A stretch of DNA of 64,000 nucleotides, taken from Pseudomonas frederiksbergensis. Its GTDB lineage: Bacteria; Pseudomonadota; Gammaproteobacteria; Pseudomonadales; Pseudomonadaceae. The notes below the pieces were generated by a model that saw only the letters and a program-made list of their open reading frames with translations, was not told where the DNA came from and did not search any database. Location of the stretch: contig NZ_CP018319.1 of NCBI RefSeq assembly GCF_001952935.1, positions 4,360,001 through 4,424,000 of the forward strand, given 5' to 3'. A program made the position numbers and the translations under genes. The first letter of the stretch is position 1; every line of letters begins with the position of its first letter. Positions 43,255 to 52,348 of the stretch are shown in pieces.

Positions 43255-44241
43255 TCAGCCCTCAACCGCAGGAATATGCCCAAACATTTCCTGAACGAAC
43301 TCAACCCGTTCCTCCACCGTCTCAACAACCCCGCGAGCCTTCAACTCTTCCAGCCGCGCTTCAACCGCATGGGTGCGCAACGTCAGCCCGCAATCATTGG
43401 CAATCTGAATGTTCAACCCTGGCCGGGCGTTGAGTTCGAGAATCAGCGGCCCCTTTTCCTGGTCCAGCACCATGTCGACACCGATATAACCCAGCCCGCA
43501 CAGCTCATAGCAGCCCGCGGCAAGTTTCATGAAACCGTCCCAGTAGGGCAGTTGCACGCCGTCCACTGCGTTGGTGGTGTCAGGGTGTTTGGTGATGATG
43601 TTGTTTAGCCAGGTGCCGCGCAGGGTCAGGCCGGTGGCGAGGTCTACACCGACGCCGATGGCGCCCTGGTGCAGGTTGGCCTTGCCGCCGGACTGGCGGG
43701 TGGGCAGCCGCAGCATGGCCATCACCGGGTAACCCATCAGCACGATAATCCGAATGTCCGGCACGCCTTCATAGCTGATGCTCTTGAAGATCTGGTCCGG
43801 GGTCACGCGGTACTCGATCAGCGCCCGATCCCGATGACCGCCCAGGGAGTAGAGGCCGGTCAGGATGCTGGAGATATGGTGCTCGATTTCCTCATGGCTG
43901 ATGATCTTGCCGGACACCGTGCGATAGCGGCCCTCGAAACGGTCGGCAATCACAATGATGCCGTCACCGCCCGCGCCCTGGGCCGGTTTGATCACGAAGT
44001 CGTTGCGCCCGCCGATGATGGCGTCGAGGTTGTCGATTTCTTTCTCGGTGGAAATCACGCCATACAGCTCCGGCACATGAATGCCGGCGGCGATGGCGCG
44101 TTCCTTGGTGATGATCTTGTCGTCGACAATCGGGTACAGACTGCGCTTGTTGTACTTGAGCACGTAGTCTGCGTTACGCCGATTGATCCCCATGATGCCC
44201 CGGGCTTCCAGGGCCTTCCAGGTCTTCCAGAAGCCGAACAT
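43255..44241 (-). CDS. Alpha-L-glutamate ligase-like ATP-grasp protein
   Basis: A 328-residue ATP-grasp enzyme related to RimK: the nucleotide loop DFVIKPAQGAGGDGIIVIA at about residues 101-119, ALIEYRVTPDQIF, and the metal site ILELNARPGLNIQIA near the C-terminus. RimK-type enzymes add glutamate or other amino acids by an acylphosphate intermediate. It is the last gene of a three-gene operon and its start overlaps the preceding stop by one base (TGATG), so it is coupled to the 7TM protein. The peptide or small molecule it modifies is unknown. Confidence 0.86.
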   Translation of the reverse strand: MFGFWKTWKALEARGIMGINRRNADYVLKYNKRSLYPIVDDKIITKERAIAAGIHVPELYGVISTEKEIDNLDAIIGGRNDFVIKPAQGAGGDGIIVIADRFEGRYRTVSGKIISHEEIEHHISSILTGLYSLGGHRDRALIEYRVTPDQIFKSISYEGVPDIRIIVLMGYPVMAMLRLPTRQSGGKANLHQGAIGVGVDLATGLTLRGTWLNNIITKHPDTTNAVDGVQLPYWDGFMKLAAGCYELCGLGYIGVDMVLDQEKGPLILELNARPGLNIQIANDCGLTLRTHAVEARLEELKARGVVETVEERVEFVQEMFGHIPAVEG

Positions 44242-45776
44242 CAGGCGTCAGCCTTCTTCAGGAAGGCCTTGAAACGCACCAGTTCGGTCAGGCGGTAGCC
44301 GCGATAACGCCCCATGGCCAGCATGAAGCCCACCAGGATCAACAGGATCGCCGGGAAGGTGAACACGAAGTAAACCAGTTCCGGAACGCTCATGATCAGG
44401 TGCGCCAGCGACGCGGCGAACAGCGTACCGATCGCCACTTTCATGGCGTGGCCGGAACCGCGTTCTTCCCAGGTAATCGACAGGCGTTCGATGGTCATGG
44501 TCAGAATCACCATCGGGAACAGTGCCACCGACAAACCGCGCTCCAGGCCGAGTTTGTGGCTGAACAGGCTGATCGCCGCGATCAGCACCACCACGAAAGT
44601 CAGCACCACCGACAGCCTCGGCAGCATTTGCAGCTTCAAGTGTTCAAGGTAGGAGCGTAGCGACAGGCCCAGCGCCGTGATGACCGTAAACAGCATGATG
44701 CCGAAGCCGAGCTGGGTTTCCCGGAATGCCAGGGCGATCAGCACCGGCGTAAAGGTGCCGAGGGTCTGAATGCCGATCAGGTTGCGCAGGATCAGGATCA
44801 CCAGCACGCCGATCGGGATCATCACCATGATCATGAAGGTCTGCTGGGTTTGCAGCGGCAGGCCGTACAGCGAGTATTCGAGAAAGTTGGCGTCGGTGTT
44901 TTCGTCGGTCAGCTTGGCCAGGCGAATCGCGTTCATTTCGCTGTTGTTCAGGCTGAAGGTCACGTTGGCCTTCTTGCCGCCATCGACGGTGATCAGGTTT
45001 TCGTCACCGGTCCACCATAGCAGGCGATCGGTCGGCAGGCCCTGTTCACCGGTTTCCGGGTTGAAGTACAGCCAGTCGGTGCCGTTGAAACTGCGCAACC
45101 AGAGTTCCGGCATTTGCGGCTGGTCGGCCACCAGACGAATGGTGTGGACCTTTTCCACCGGCACGTGCGCGATGGACAGCACCAATTCGACGATTTTCGC
45201 CTTGTGCCCGGGGGACGGATCGCCGGCCAGCAACAGCTTCACATTGTCGTCGTTGAGATTGTTGACACGCTTGATGGCTTCGCCGATGAAGGTTTCGACG
45301 TCGGCCGAGTGCTGGCGGATCGGCGCGAGCAGGGCTTCGGCGGCGACTTTTTCCGCGCCTTCGACGGCGATGCTGTCACGGAAGGTCGGCCCTTTGACCT
45401 TGGATTTTTCACCGGTGTAGCGCTTGGTCAATACCAGGCGGTAATAAAGCGTTTGATTGCCCTTGGCCCGACGTGCCGACCAGGTGACTTTGCGGTTGCC
45501 GTCGACACGGTTCACGGCCACGCCGTAGTTATTGGAAATGAAACTCTCGTTGAGGCTGACGTAATCGCGGCTCAATGGCGGCACGAACATCTGGATCTTG
45601 ACCGGGTCCTTGGTACTGGCGACGAACTCGACTTTGGCGTCGATGTTCCACAAGTCGTCGGTAGCGTCTTCGGTCACGGGGATGCCGAGCACGAAGATCT
45701 GATAGGCCGTGACTGAAATACCCAGCACCACCAGGATGGCGATCAGGAATTTCAGATGAAGGGTAAGAGAGCGCAT
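44241..45776 (-). CDS. Inactive transglutaminase fused to seven transmembrane helices
   Basis: A 511-residue membrane protein. Residues 8-28 are an N-terminal helix; residues 30-260 form an extracytoplasmic transglutaminase-like domain in which no convincing Cys-His-Asp triad is visible (almost no cysteines); residues 290-510 carry about seven helices (LQTQQTFMIMVMIPIGVLVILIL, LIGIQTLGTFTPVLIALAF). The combination is a recognised inactive-transglutaminase/7TM family that is found with the ATP-grasp ligase and retropepsin-like protein encoded on either side. It may bind a peptide or peptidoglycan partner and relay a signal. Role unproven. Confidence 0.85.
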   Translation of the reverse strand: MRSLTLHLKFLIAILVVLGISVTAYQIFVLGIPVTEDATDDLWNIDAKVEFVASTKDPVKIQMFVPPLSRDYVSLNESFISNNYGVAVNRVDGNRKVTWSARRAKGNQTLYYRLVLTKRYTGEKSKVKGPTFRDSIAVEGAEKVAAEALLAPIRQHSADVETFIGEAIKRVNNLNDDNVKLLLAGDPSPGHKAKIVELVLSIAHVPVEKVHTIRLVADQPQMPELWLRSFNGTDWLYFNPETGEQGLPTDRLLWWTGDENLITVDGGKKANVTFSLNNSEMNAIRLAKLTDENTDANFLEYSLYGLPLQTQQTFMIMVMIPIGVLVILILRNLIGIQTLGTFTPVLIALAFRETQLGFGIMLFTVITALGLSLRSYLEHLKLQMLPRLSVVLTFVVVLIAAISLFSHKLGLERGLSVALFPMVILTMTIERLSITWEERGSGHAMKVAIGTLFAASLAHLIMSVPELVYFVFTFPAILLILVGFMLAMGRYRGYRLTELVRFKAFLKKADA

Positions 45777-45781
45777 TGGAA

Positions 45782-46318
45782 TTACTCTGCGGTATGAGCG
45801 TCGGTGGCGCAGGCGGGTTTGCCAGCAGCGTATTTAAGACTGGGGTCGACCAGCGCATCGAAGCGTTTCAGCGCTTCGGAGCCGATCAGGAGCGGGTATT
45901 GGAAGGCGCTGCGGTCGGTCAAGTTCACTTCGATACTGCGTAAAGCCGAACCCATGCAGATATTCAGCTCGATCACCGGACGGGCGGTGTACTTCTTGCC
46001 TTCCTCCGGGTCGTAGTCGCCGGCCCGGCGCTTGATCTTGCTGACGCGGGCCAGTGGCCGTTCGATCGGGTGTGAGTGCGCAGCGTCAATGGCCAGATAG
46101 AAGCGCACCCAGGACTCGCCATTGCGTTTGAAGCGTTTGATGTCTCGGGCGCTCAGGGACGCGGTTTTCGCCCCGGTGTCGAGTTTGGCGGCGACTTCCA
46201 GGTTGATGCCGTCCAGGGAGGCGTACTCGTTGAGGCCGTAGACAGTCTTTTCCCCTGCCGCGGCAAAACCGGGCAGGCAAAGAAGATAAAGGAAGGTGGG
46301 GAAGGGCTTGAGTCTCAT
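45782..46318 (-). CDS. Retropepsin-like periplasmic protease (formerly ATP-dependent zinc protease family)
   Basis: A 178-residue protein with a signal peptide (MRLKPFPTFLYLLCLPGFAAA) followed by a single retropepsin-type domain: the aspartate motif LDTGAKTASLSARD near residues 42-55 and the strand YPLLIGSEALKRF near residue 150. Older annotation calls this family an ATP-dependent zinc protease, but the DTGA motif points to an aspartic protease that dimerises. It is the first gene of the operon, five bases before the 7TM transglutaminase gene. The ATG at 46318 is used because the signal peptide starts there. Substrate unknown. Confidence 0.82.
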   Translation of the reverse strand: MRLKPFPTFLYLLCLPGFAAAGEKTVYGLNEYASLDGINLEVAAKLDTGAKTASLSARDIKRFKRNGESWVRFYLAIDAAHSHPIERPLARVSKIKRRAGDYDPEEGKKYTARPVIELNICMGSALRSIEVNLTDRSAFQYPLLIGSEALKRFDALVDPSLKYAAGKPACATDAHTAE

Positions 46319-46532
46319 AAATCCTGGTGCGCAGCGGTCCGTATTTCGATTCAAGGCCCTGGCATCGCTGCGCAAGCTCCCTCGTATGCCTATCAACTGT
46401 TTATGACAAGCAGTGCAGATGTCACAAACAAATGCGGCCGGCATTCTAGCACGGTGGTTTTATGGCGCCAGCGCTGGCGGGTGGCTATAAACCACAGTAC
46501 TGCTTTGTTATGGTGCGGCCGGTTATTAGACG

Positions 46533-46544
46533 ATTGTCGACAAT
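46533..46544. promoter_or_regulatory. Candidate GntR/PrpR operator 1
   Basis: Perfect 12-bp palindrome ATTGTCGACAAT, 74 bp upstream of the gntR start. FCD-type GntR proteins commonly bind such TTGT-N-ACAA dyads. Confidence 0.5.
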
Positions 46545-46607
46545 ACCGATTTTCTCTTTGACTAGTCGGCCTGTATTCGCTAGTTTTTGCGGCATCCGCT
46601 TTCAAGG

Positions 46608-46617
46608 TGTCGACAAT
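46608..46617. promoter_or_regulatory. Candidate GntR/PrpR operator 2, overlapping the ribosome-binding region
   Basis: TGTCGACAAT ends at the base before the gntR ATG. It repeats ten of the twelve bases of operator 1, so binding there would also block translation or transcription start. Confidence 0.45.
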
Positions 46618-47340
46618 ATGCTGGATCAACTCGATCCCCCGGTCATTGCCCAAGACGATTCAGAGACGCTTTCCGAGAACGTCTTCCGGCGCATTCAGGC
46701 GGCCATCGTCAAGGGCGAGATCGCCCCGGGCAGCAAGATCTCCGAGCCGGAACTGGCGCGCACTTATGGCATCAGCCGCGGGCCGCTGCGTGAGGCGATC
46801 CACCGTCTGGAAGGCCAGCGCCTGCTGGTTCGCGTACCGCACGTCGGGGCGCGGGTGGTTTCGTTGAGCCATGCCGAGCTGCTGGAACTCTACGAAATCC
46901 GCGAATCCCTCGAAGGCATGGCCTGCCGTCTGGCGGCCGAACGCATGACGCTCGAAGAAATCGACGAACTGCGCCGGGTCCTCGAAACCCATGAGCGCGA
47001 TGCGGCGTTTCAGGCCGGTGTCGGCTACTACCAGCAGGAAGGCGATTTCGACTTCCATTACCGAATCATCCAGGGCAGCGGCAACCGCACCCTGACGCAG
47101 ATGCTCTGCGGCGAGCTCTATCAACTGGTGCGCATGTACCGCATCCAGTTTTCCACCACGCCCAATCGTCCGCGTCAGGCCTTTGCCGAGCACCACCGAA
47201 TTCTCGACGCCATCGCCGACCGTGACGGTGAGCTCGCCGAGTTGTTGATGCGCCGCCACATCGGCGCCTCCAAACGCAATATCGCTCGTCACTACCAGGA
47301 CGGCGCCAACCAGACAGCCACTCAACGAGGTGAGTCATGA
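46618..47340 (+). CDS. GntR-family (FCD) regulator of the methylcitrate cluster
   Basis: A 240-residue GntR protein: N-terminal winged HTH (residues 20-85; LARTYGISRGPLREAIHRLE) and a C-terminal FCD helical effector domain (ELYEIRESLEGMACRLAAE, histidines and acidic residues for metal). Position at the head of the prp genes indicates control of propionate catabolism; the Pseudomonas counterpart is a repressor of prpBC. The start is chosen at 46618, where the HTH-bearing domain begins. Its stop overlaps the prpB start (ATGA-type), so the two are translationally coupled. Two palindromes in its leader suggest autoregulation. Effector probably a methylcitrate-cycle intermediate. Confidence 0.88.
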   Translation: MLDQLDPPVIAQDDSETLSENVFRRIQAAIVKGEIAPGSKISEPELARTYGISRGPLREAIHRLEGQRLLVRVPHVGARVVSLSHAELLELYEIRESLEGMACRLAAERMTLEEIDELRRVLETHERDAAFQAGVGYYQQEGDFDFHYRIIQGSGNRTLTQMLCGELYQLVRMYRIQFSTTPNRPRQAFAEHHRILDAIADRDGELAELLMRRHIGASKRNIARHYQDGANQTATQRGES

Positions 47341-48227
47341 GTTCCAACAAGAGCACTCCAGGCCAGCGATTCCGCGATGCGGTCGCCAGCGAACATCCGC
47401 TGCAAGTGGTCGGCGCGATCAACGCCAATCACGCGCTGCTGGCCAAGCGCGCCGGTTTCAAGGCTATTTATCTGTCGGGTGGCGGGGTGGCTGCCGGTTC
47501 TCTCGGCGTGCCGGACCTGGGCATCACCGGCCTGGACGACGTGCTGACCGACGTGCGTCGCATCACCGACGTTTGCGATTTGCCGCTGCTGGTGGACGTG
47601 GACACCGGTTTCGGTTCGTCGGCGTTCAACGTGGCGCGTACCGTGAAGTCGATGATCAAGTTCGGCGCGGCGGCGATTCACATCGAAGACCAGGTCGGCG
47701 CCAAGCGCTGCGGTCACCGTCCTAATAAAGAGATCGTCTCGCTGCAGGAAATGGTTGACCGGATCAAGGCTGCTGTTGATGCGCGCACCGACGACAGCTT
47801 CGTGATCATGGCCCGTACCGACGCCCTCGCAGTGGAAGGTCTGGAATCCGCTTTGGATCGCGCCGCCGCATGCATCGAGGCCGGCGCCGACATGATTTTC
47901 CCGGAAGCCATCACCGAACTGGACATGTACAAGCTGTTCGCCAGTCGCGTGAAAGCGCCGATCCTGGCCAACATCACCGAGTTCGGCGCGACGCCGCTGT
48001 ACACCACCGAGCAACTCGCCGCTGCCGATGTGTCGCTGGTGCTGTACCCGCTGTCGGCGTTCCGCGCGATGAACAAGGCTGCGGAAAACGTCTACACCGC
48101 GATCCGCCGTGACGGCACGCAACAGAACGTGATCGACACCATGCAGACCCGCATGGAGCTTTACGATCGCATCGACTACCACACCTTCGAGCAGAAGCTC
48201 GATGCGTTGTTTGCTGCGAAGAAGTAA
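47337..48227 (+). CDS. prpB: 2-methylisocitrate lyase
   Basis: A 296-residue member of the isocitrate-lyase/PEP-mutase family, splitting 2-methylisocitrate to pyruvate and succinate in the last step of the methylcitrate cycle. Metal-binding DVDTGFG is near residue 85 and the catalytic KRCGHRPNK with its cysteine near residues 121-129. The start overlaps gntR by four bases. A REP pair follows before prpC. Confidence 0.96.
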   Translation: MSSNKSTPGQRFRDAVASEHPLQVVGAINANHALLAKRAGFKAIYLSGGGVAAGSLGVPDLGITGLDDVLTDVRRITDVCDLPLLVDVDTGFGSSAFNVARTVKSMIKFGAAAIHIEDQVGAKRCGHRPNKEIVSLQEMVDRIKAAVDARTDDSFVIMARTDALAVEGLESALDRAAACIEAGADMIFPEAITELDMYKLFASRVKAPILANITEFGATPLYTTEQLAAADVSLVLYPLSAFRAMNKAAENVYTAIRRDGTQQNVIDTMQTRMELYDRIDYHTFEQKLDALFAAKK

Positions 48228-48228
48228 T

Positions 48229-48330
48229 TGTAGGAGCGAGCCTGCTCGCGATGGACGCCAACGATAACGCGGTGTCCGTGATGCACCGAGGTGTTCCGTC
48301 CACCTTCGCGAGCAGGCTCGCTGCTACAGG
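48229..48330. repeat. REP pair between prpB and prpC
   Basis: Inverted units TGTAGGAGCGAGCCTGCTCGCGA and TCGCGAGCAGGCTCGCTGCTACA inside a presumed operon. Confidence 0.85.
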
Positions 48331-48364
48331 TTTCCCCTAACAAATTCAAAAACTGGAGACAGCA

Positions 48365-49492
48365 ATGGCCGAAGCAAAAGTACTCAGTGGCGCCGGGCTC
48401 CGTGGCCAGGTTGCCGGGCAAACCGCACTGTCCACCGTGGGCCAGTCGGGCGCAGGCCTGACCTATCGTGGCTACGACGTTCGCGAACTGGCGGCTGACG
48501 CACAGTTCGAAGAAGTGGCCTACCTGCTGCTTTACGGCGAACTGCCGACCAAAACCCAACTCGCCGCTTACATCAGCAAACTGGGCAAGCTGCGCGACCT
48601 GCCGCAAGCGCTGAAAGAAGTGCTGGAGCGCATCCCCGCCGACGCCCACCCGATGGACGTGATGCGCACCGGTTGCTCGTTCCTGGGCAACATCGAACCG
48701 GAGAAAGACTTCTCTGAACAACACGATGTGACTGACCGTTTGCTCGCCGCGTTCCCGGCGATCATGTGCTACTGGTATCGCTTCAGCCATGACGGCAAGC
48801 GCATCAGTTGCGTGAGTGACGAACAATCCATTGGCGGCCACTTCCTGCACCTGCTGCACGACAAGAAGCCGAGCGAGTTGCACGTCAAAGTGATGAACGT
48901 TTCGCTGATCCTCTACGCGGAGCACGAGTTCAACGCCTCGACGTTCACCGCGCGGGTTTGCGCCTCGACGCTGTCGGACATGTATTCGTGCATCACGGCG
49001 GCCATCGGCTCGCTGCGCGGTCCGCTGCATGGCGGCGCCAACGAAGCGGCGATGGAAATGATCGAGCGCTTCAGCTCGCCGCAAGAGGCCGTCGAAGGCA
49101 CCCTCGGCATGCTTGCGCGCAAGGACAAGATCATGGGCTTCGGTCACGCGATCTATAAGGACAACGATCCGCGCAACGAGGTGATCAAGGGCTGGTCGAA
49201 AAAACTCGCCGAGGAAGTGGGCGACACCGTGTTGTTCCCGGTGTCCGAAGCCATCGACGCAACCATGTGGGAGCAGAAGAAACTGTTCCCGAACGCCGAC
49301 TTCTACCATGCGTCGACGTACCACTTCATGGGCATCCCGACCAAGTTGTTCACCCCGATTTTCGTCTGCTCGCGCCTGACCGGCTGGGCGGCGCACGTGT
49401 TCGAACAACGTGCCAACAACCGCATCATCCGCCCGAGCGCCGAATACGTCGGCGTCGAACAGCGCAAGTTCGTGCCAATCGAACAACGCTGA
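48365..49492 (+). CDS. prpC: 2-methylcitrate synthase
   Basis: A 375-residue citrate-synthase-fold enzyme that condenses propionyl-CoA with oxaloacetate. The fold motifs GLTYRGYDVRELA, the catalytic histidine in LHGGANEAAMEM, and GFGHAIYKDNDPR near residue 262 with the second histidine and the Asp/Arg region are present. It is about 50 residues shorter than housekeeping citrate synthase, as usual for PrpC. AACTGGAGAC precedes the ATG. The second REP pair lies between this gene and acnD. Confidence 0.95.
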   Translation: MAEAKVLSGAGLRGQVAGQTALSTVGQSGAGLTYRGYDVRELAADAQFEEVAYLLLYGELPTKTQLAAYISKLGKLRDLPQALKEVLERIPADAHPMDVMRTGCSFLGNIEPEKDFSEQHDVTDRLLAAFPAIMCYWYRFSHDGKRISCVSDEQSIGGHFLHLLHDKKPSELHVKVMNVSLILYAEHEFNASTFTARVCASTLSDMYSCITAAIGSLRGPLHGGANEAAMEMIERFSSPQEAVEGTLGMLARKDKIMGFGHAIYKDNDPRNEVIKGWSKKLAEEVGDTVLFPVSEAIDATMWEQKKLFPNADFYHASTYHFMGIPTKLFTPIFVCSRLTGWAAHVFEQRANNRIIRPSAEYVGVEQRKFVPIEQR

Positions 49493-49537
49493 ATGGTGAA
49501 GGCCTGAGCATCGGCAACTGAAGGAACCGAGAACCCC

Positions 49538-49630
49538 CTGTGGGAGCGGGCTTGCTCGCGAAGACGGACTGACATTCAACATCTATGTCGACTGATACAC
49601 CGCATTCGCGAGCAAGCCCGCTCCCACAAG
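49538..49630. repeat. REP pair between prpC and acnD
   Basis: Inverted units CTGTGGGAGCGGGCTTGCTC and its counterpart GAGCAAGCCCGCTCCCACAAG, with the same spacer type as at 39918. Confidence 0.85.
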
Positions 49631-49699
49631 GGGCCGGTGTGAGCTTCCAGACCTGTGCCAGGCCCCACCTTTTGAAACTACCGTGACCGAGTCTTGACG

Positions 49700-52294
49700 A
49701 TGAACACAAAATTCCGCAAACCGCTACCCGGCAGCCATCTGGATTACTTCGACGTCCGCGCGGCTGTCGAGGCCATCCAGCCCGGCGCCTACGACACTCT
49801 GCCGTACACCTCCCGCGTGCTGGCGGAAAACCTGGTGCGTCGCTGCGACCCGGCCACGCTCACTGAATCCCTGAAGCAATTCATCGAGCGCAAACGCGAC
49901 CTCGACTTCCCATGGTTCCCGGCCCGCGTGGTGTGCCACGACATTCTCGGCCAGACCGCGCTGGTCGATCTCGCCGGCCTGCGTGACGCCATTGCCCTGC
50001 AAGGTGGCGACCCGGCGCAAGTGAACCCGGTGGTGCCGACGCAATTGATCGTCGATCACTCCCTGGCCGTCGAACGCGGTGGTTTCGATCCGGAGGCGTT
50101 CGAGAAGAACCGCGCCATCGAAGACCGTCGCAACGAAGACCGTTTCCACTTCATCAACTGGACCAAAAAGGCCTTCAAGAACGTTGATGTGATCCCGCCG
50201 GGCAACGGCATCATGCACCAGATCAACCTGGAGAAAATGTCTCCGGTAATCCAGGTGCGCGACGGCGTGGCGTTCCCCGATACCTGCGTCGGCACCGACA
50301 GCCACACTCCACACGTCGATGCACTGGGCGTGATCGCCATCGGTGTCGGCGGCCTGGAAGCTGAAAGCGTGATGCTCGGTCGCGCGTCGTGGATGCGTCT
50401 GCCGGAAAGCGTCGGCGTCGAATTGACGGGCAAGCTGCAACCGGGCATCACCGCCACCGACATGGTGCTGGCGCTGACGGAGTTCCTGCGTCAGCAAAAA
50501 GTCGTTGGCGCATGGCTGGAATTTTTCGGCGAAGGCGCCTCCGCGCTGACCCTCGGCGACCGTGCGACCATCTCCAACATGGCCCCGGAATACGGCGCCA
50601 CCGCCGCGATGTTCTACATCGACCAGCAGACCATCGACTACCTGAAACTCACCGGCCGTGAAGACGAGCAAGTGCAGTTGGTCGAGAACTACGCCAAGAC
50701 CACAGGCCTGTGGGCTGACAGCTTGAAGAATGCGCAATACGAGCGTGGGTTGACCTTCAACCTGTCCTCGGTAGTGCGCAACATGGCCGGCCCGAGCAAC
50801 CCGCACGCCCGCGTCGCCACCTCGGACCTCGCCGCCCAAGGCATCTCCGGTCAGTGGACCGAAGTGCCCGGCCAGATGCCGGATGGCGCGGTGATCATCG
50901 CCGCCATCACCAGTTGCACCAACACCAGCAACCCGCGCAACGTGATCGCCGCCGGCCTGCTGGCGCGCAATGCCAACAAGCTCGGCCTGACCCGCAAGCC
51001 GTGGGTCAAATCGTCCCTGGCGCCGGGTTCGAAAACCGTGGCGCTGTACCTGGACGAAGCCGGCCTGACCACCGAACTGGAGCAACTCGGCTTCGGCATC
51101 GTGGCCTTCGCTTGCACCACCTGCAACGGCATGTCCGGCGCGCTGGACCCGGTGATCCAGCAAGAGATCATCGACCGCGACCTGTACGCCACCGCTGTGC
51201 TGTCCGGCAACCGCAACTTCGATGGCCGGATCCACCCATACGCCAAGAACGCCTTCCTGGCTTCGCCGCCATTGGTCGTGGCTTACGCCATCGCCGGGAC
51301 CATCCGTTTCGACATCGAAAAAGATGTGCTGGGTGTGGTCGACGGCAAGGAAATCCGCCTGAAAGACATCTGGCCGAGCGACGAAGAAATCGACGCGGTG
51401 GTCAAGGCTTCGGTCAAGCCGGAGCAGTTCCGTCAGGTCTACATCCCGATGTTCGCCATCCATGAAGACACCGGTCCGAAAGTGACGCCGCTGTACGACT
51501 GGCGCGAGATGAGCACCTACATCCGCCGTCCGCCGTACTGGGAAGGCGCGCTGGCCGGGGCTCGTCCGCTCAAGGGCATGCGCCCGCTGGCGGTGCTGCC
51601 GGACAACATCACCACTGATCACCTGTCGCCTTCGAACGCGATCATGTTGGACAGTGCCGCCGGCGAATACCTGGCGAAAATGGGTTTGCCGGAAGAGGAT
51701 TTCAACTCTTACGCAACGCACCGCGGTGACCACTTGACCGCGCAACGCGCCACCTTCGCCAACCCGAAACTGTTCAATGAAATGGTTCTGGAAAACGGCA
51801 AGGTCAAACAGGGCTCGCTGGCTCGTGTCGAGCCGGAAGGCAAAGTGATGCGCATGTGGGAAGCCATCGAAACCTACATGGAACGCAAGCAGCCGCTGAT
51901 CATCATCGCCGGCGCCGACTACGGTCAGGGTTCGTCCCGCGACTGGGCGGCCAAAGGCGTGCGTCTGGCGGGTGTGGAAGCGATTGCCGCCGAAGGCTTC
52001 GAGCGCATTCACCGCACCAACCTGGTGGGCATGGGCGTGTTGCCGCTGGAGTTCAAACCGGGCACCGACCGCAAGACCTTGGGCATCGATGGCAGCGAAA
52101 CCTACGACGTGATTGGTGAGCGCACCCCGCGTGCCGAGCTGACGCTGGTGATCAACCGCAAGAACGGCGAACGCGTCGAAGTGCCGGTGACCTGCCGTCT
52201 CGACACCGCCGAAGAAGTGTCGATCTATGAGGCCGGCGGCGTGCTGCAACGCTTCGCTCAGGACTTCCTCGAAGAATCGGCGGTTGCCGTTTAA
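49700..52294 (+). CDS. acnD: Fe/S-dependent 2-methylisocitrate dehydratase AcnD
   Basis: An 864-residue aconitase-family enzyme that dehydrates 2-methylcitrate to 2-methyl-aconitate in organisms that use the AcnD/PrpF route. The three cluster cysteines are seen in TSCTNTSNP and CTTCNG; GTDSHTPHVDALG and the C-terminal swivel domain with GADYGQGSSRDWAAKG are intact. The ATG at 49700 is preferred to a TTG two codons before; the Shine-Dalgarno is weak. prpF follows after 54 bp. Confidence 0.95.
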   Translation: MNTKFRKPLPGSHLDYFDVRAAVEAIQPGAYDTLPYTSRVLAENLVRRCDPATLTESLKQFIERKRDLDFPWFPARVVCHDILGQTALVDLAGLRDAIALQGGDPAQVNPVVPTQLIVDHSLAVERGGFDPEAFEKNRAIEDRRNEDRFHFINWTKKAFKNVDVIPPGNGIMHQINLEKMSPVIQVRDGVAFPDTCVGTDSHTPHVDALGVIAIGVGGLEAESVMLGRASWMRLPESVGVELTGKLQPGITATDMVLALTEFLRQQKVVGAWLEFFGEGASALTLGDRATISNMAPEYGATAAMFYIDQQTIDYLKLTGREDEQVQLVENYAKTTGLWADSLKNAQYERGLTFNLSSVVRNMAGPSNPHARVATSDLAAQGISGQWTEVPGQMPDGAVIIAAITSCTNTSNPRNVIAAGLLARNANKLGLTRKPWVKSSLAPGSKTVALYLDEAGLTTELEQLGFGIVAFACTTCNGMSGALDPVIQQEIIDRDLYATAVLSGNRNFDGRIHPYAKNAFLASPPLVVAYAIAGTIRFDIEKDVLGVVDGKEIRLKDIWPSDEEIDAVVKASVKPEQFRQVYIPMFAIHEDTGPKVTPLYDWREMSTYIRRPPYWEGALAGARPLKGMRPLAVLPDNITTDHLSPSNAIMLDSAAGEYLAKMGLPEEDFNSYATHRGDHLTAQRATFANPKLFNEMVLENGKVKQGSLARVEPEGKVMRMWEAIETYMERKQPLIIIAGADYGQGSSRDWAAKGVRLAGVEAIAAEGFERIHRTNLVGMGVLPLEFKPGTDRKTLGIDGSETYDVIGERTPRAELTLVINRKNGERVEVPVTCRLDTAEEVSIYEAGGVLQRFAQDFLEESAVAV

Positions 52295-52348
52295 CACGAT
52301 GAGTTCGGGCGGGGCCATGCGGCCTCGCCCGATCCTAAAAGGAACATC

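Larger units (their letters stand above)
46319..46617. other. Divergent intergenic region with GntR operator-like palindromes
   Basis: This 299-bp gap lies between the retropepsin operon and the prp cluster. The perfect palindrome ATTGTCGACAAT is at 46533-46544 and a second, shorter TGTCGACA at 46608-46615, immediately before the gntR ATG. No gene is supported. Confidence 0.6.
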
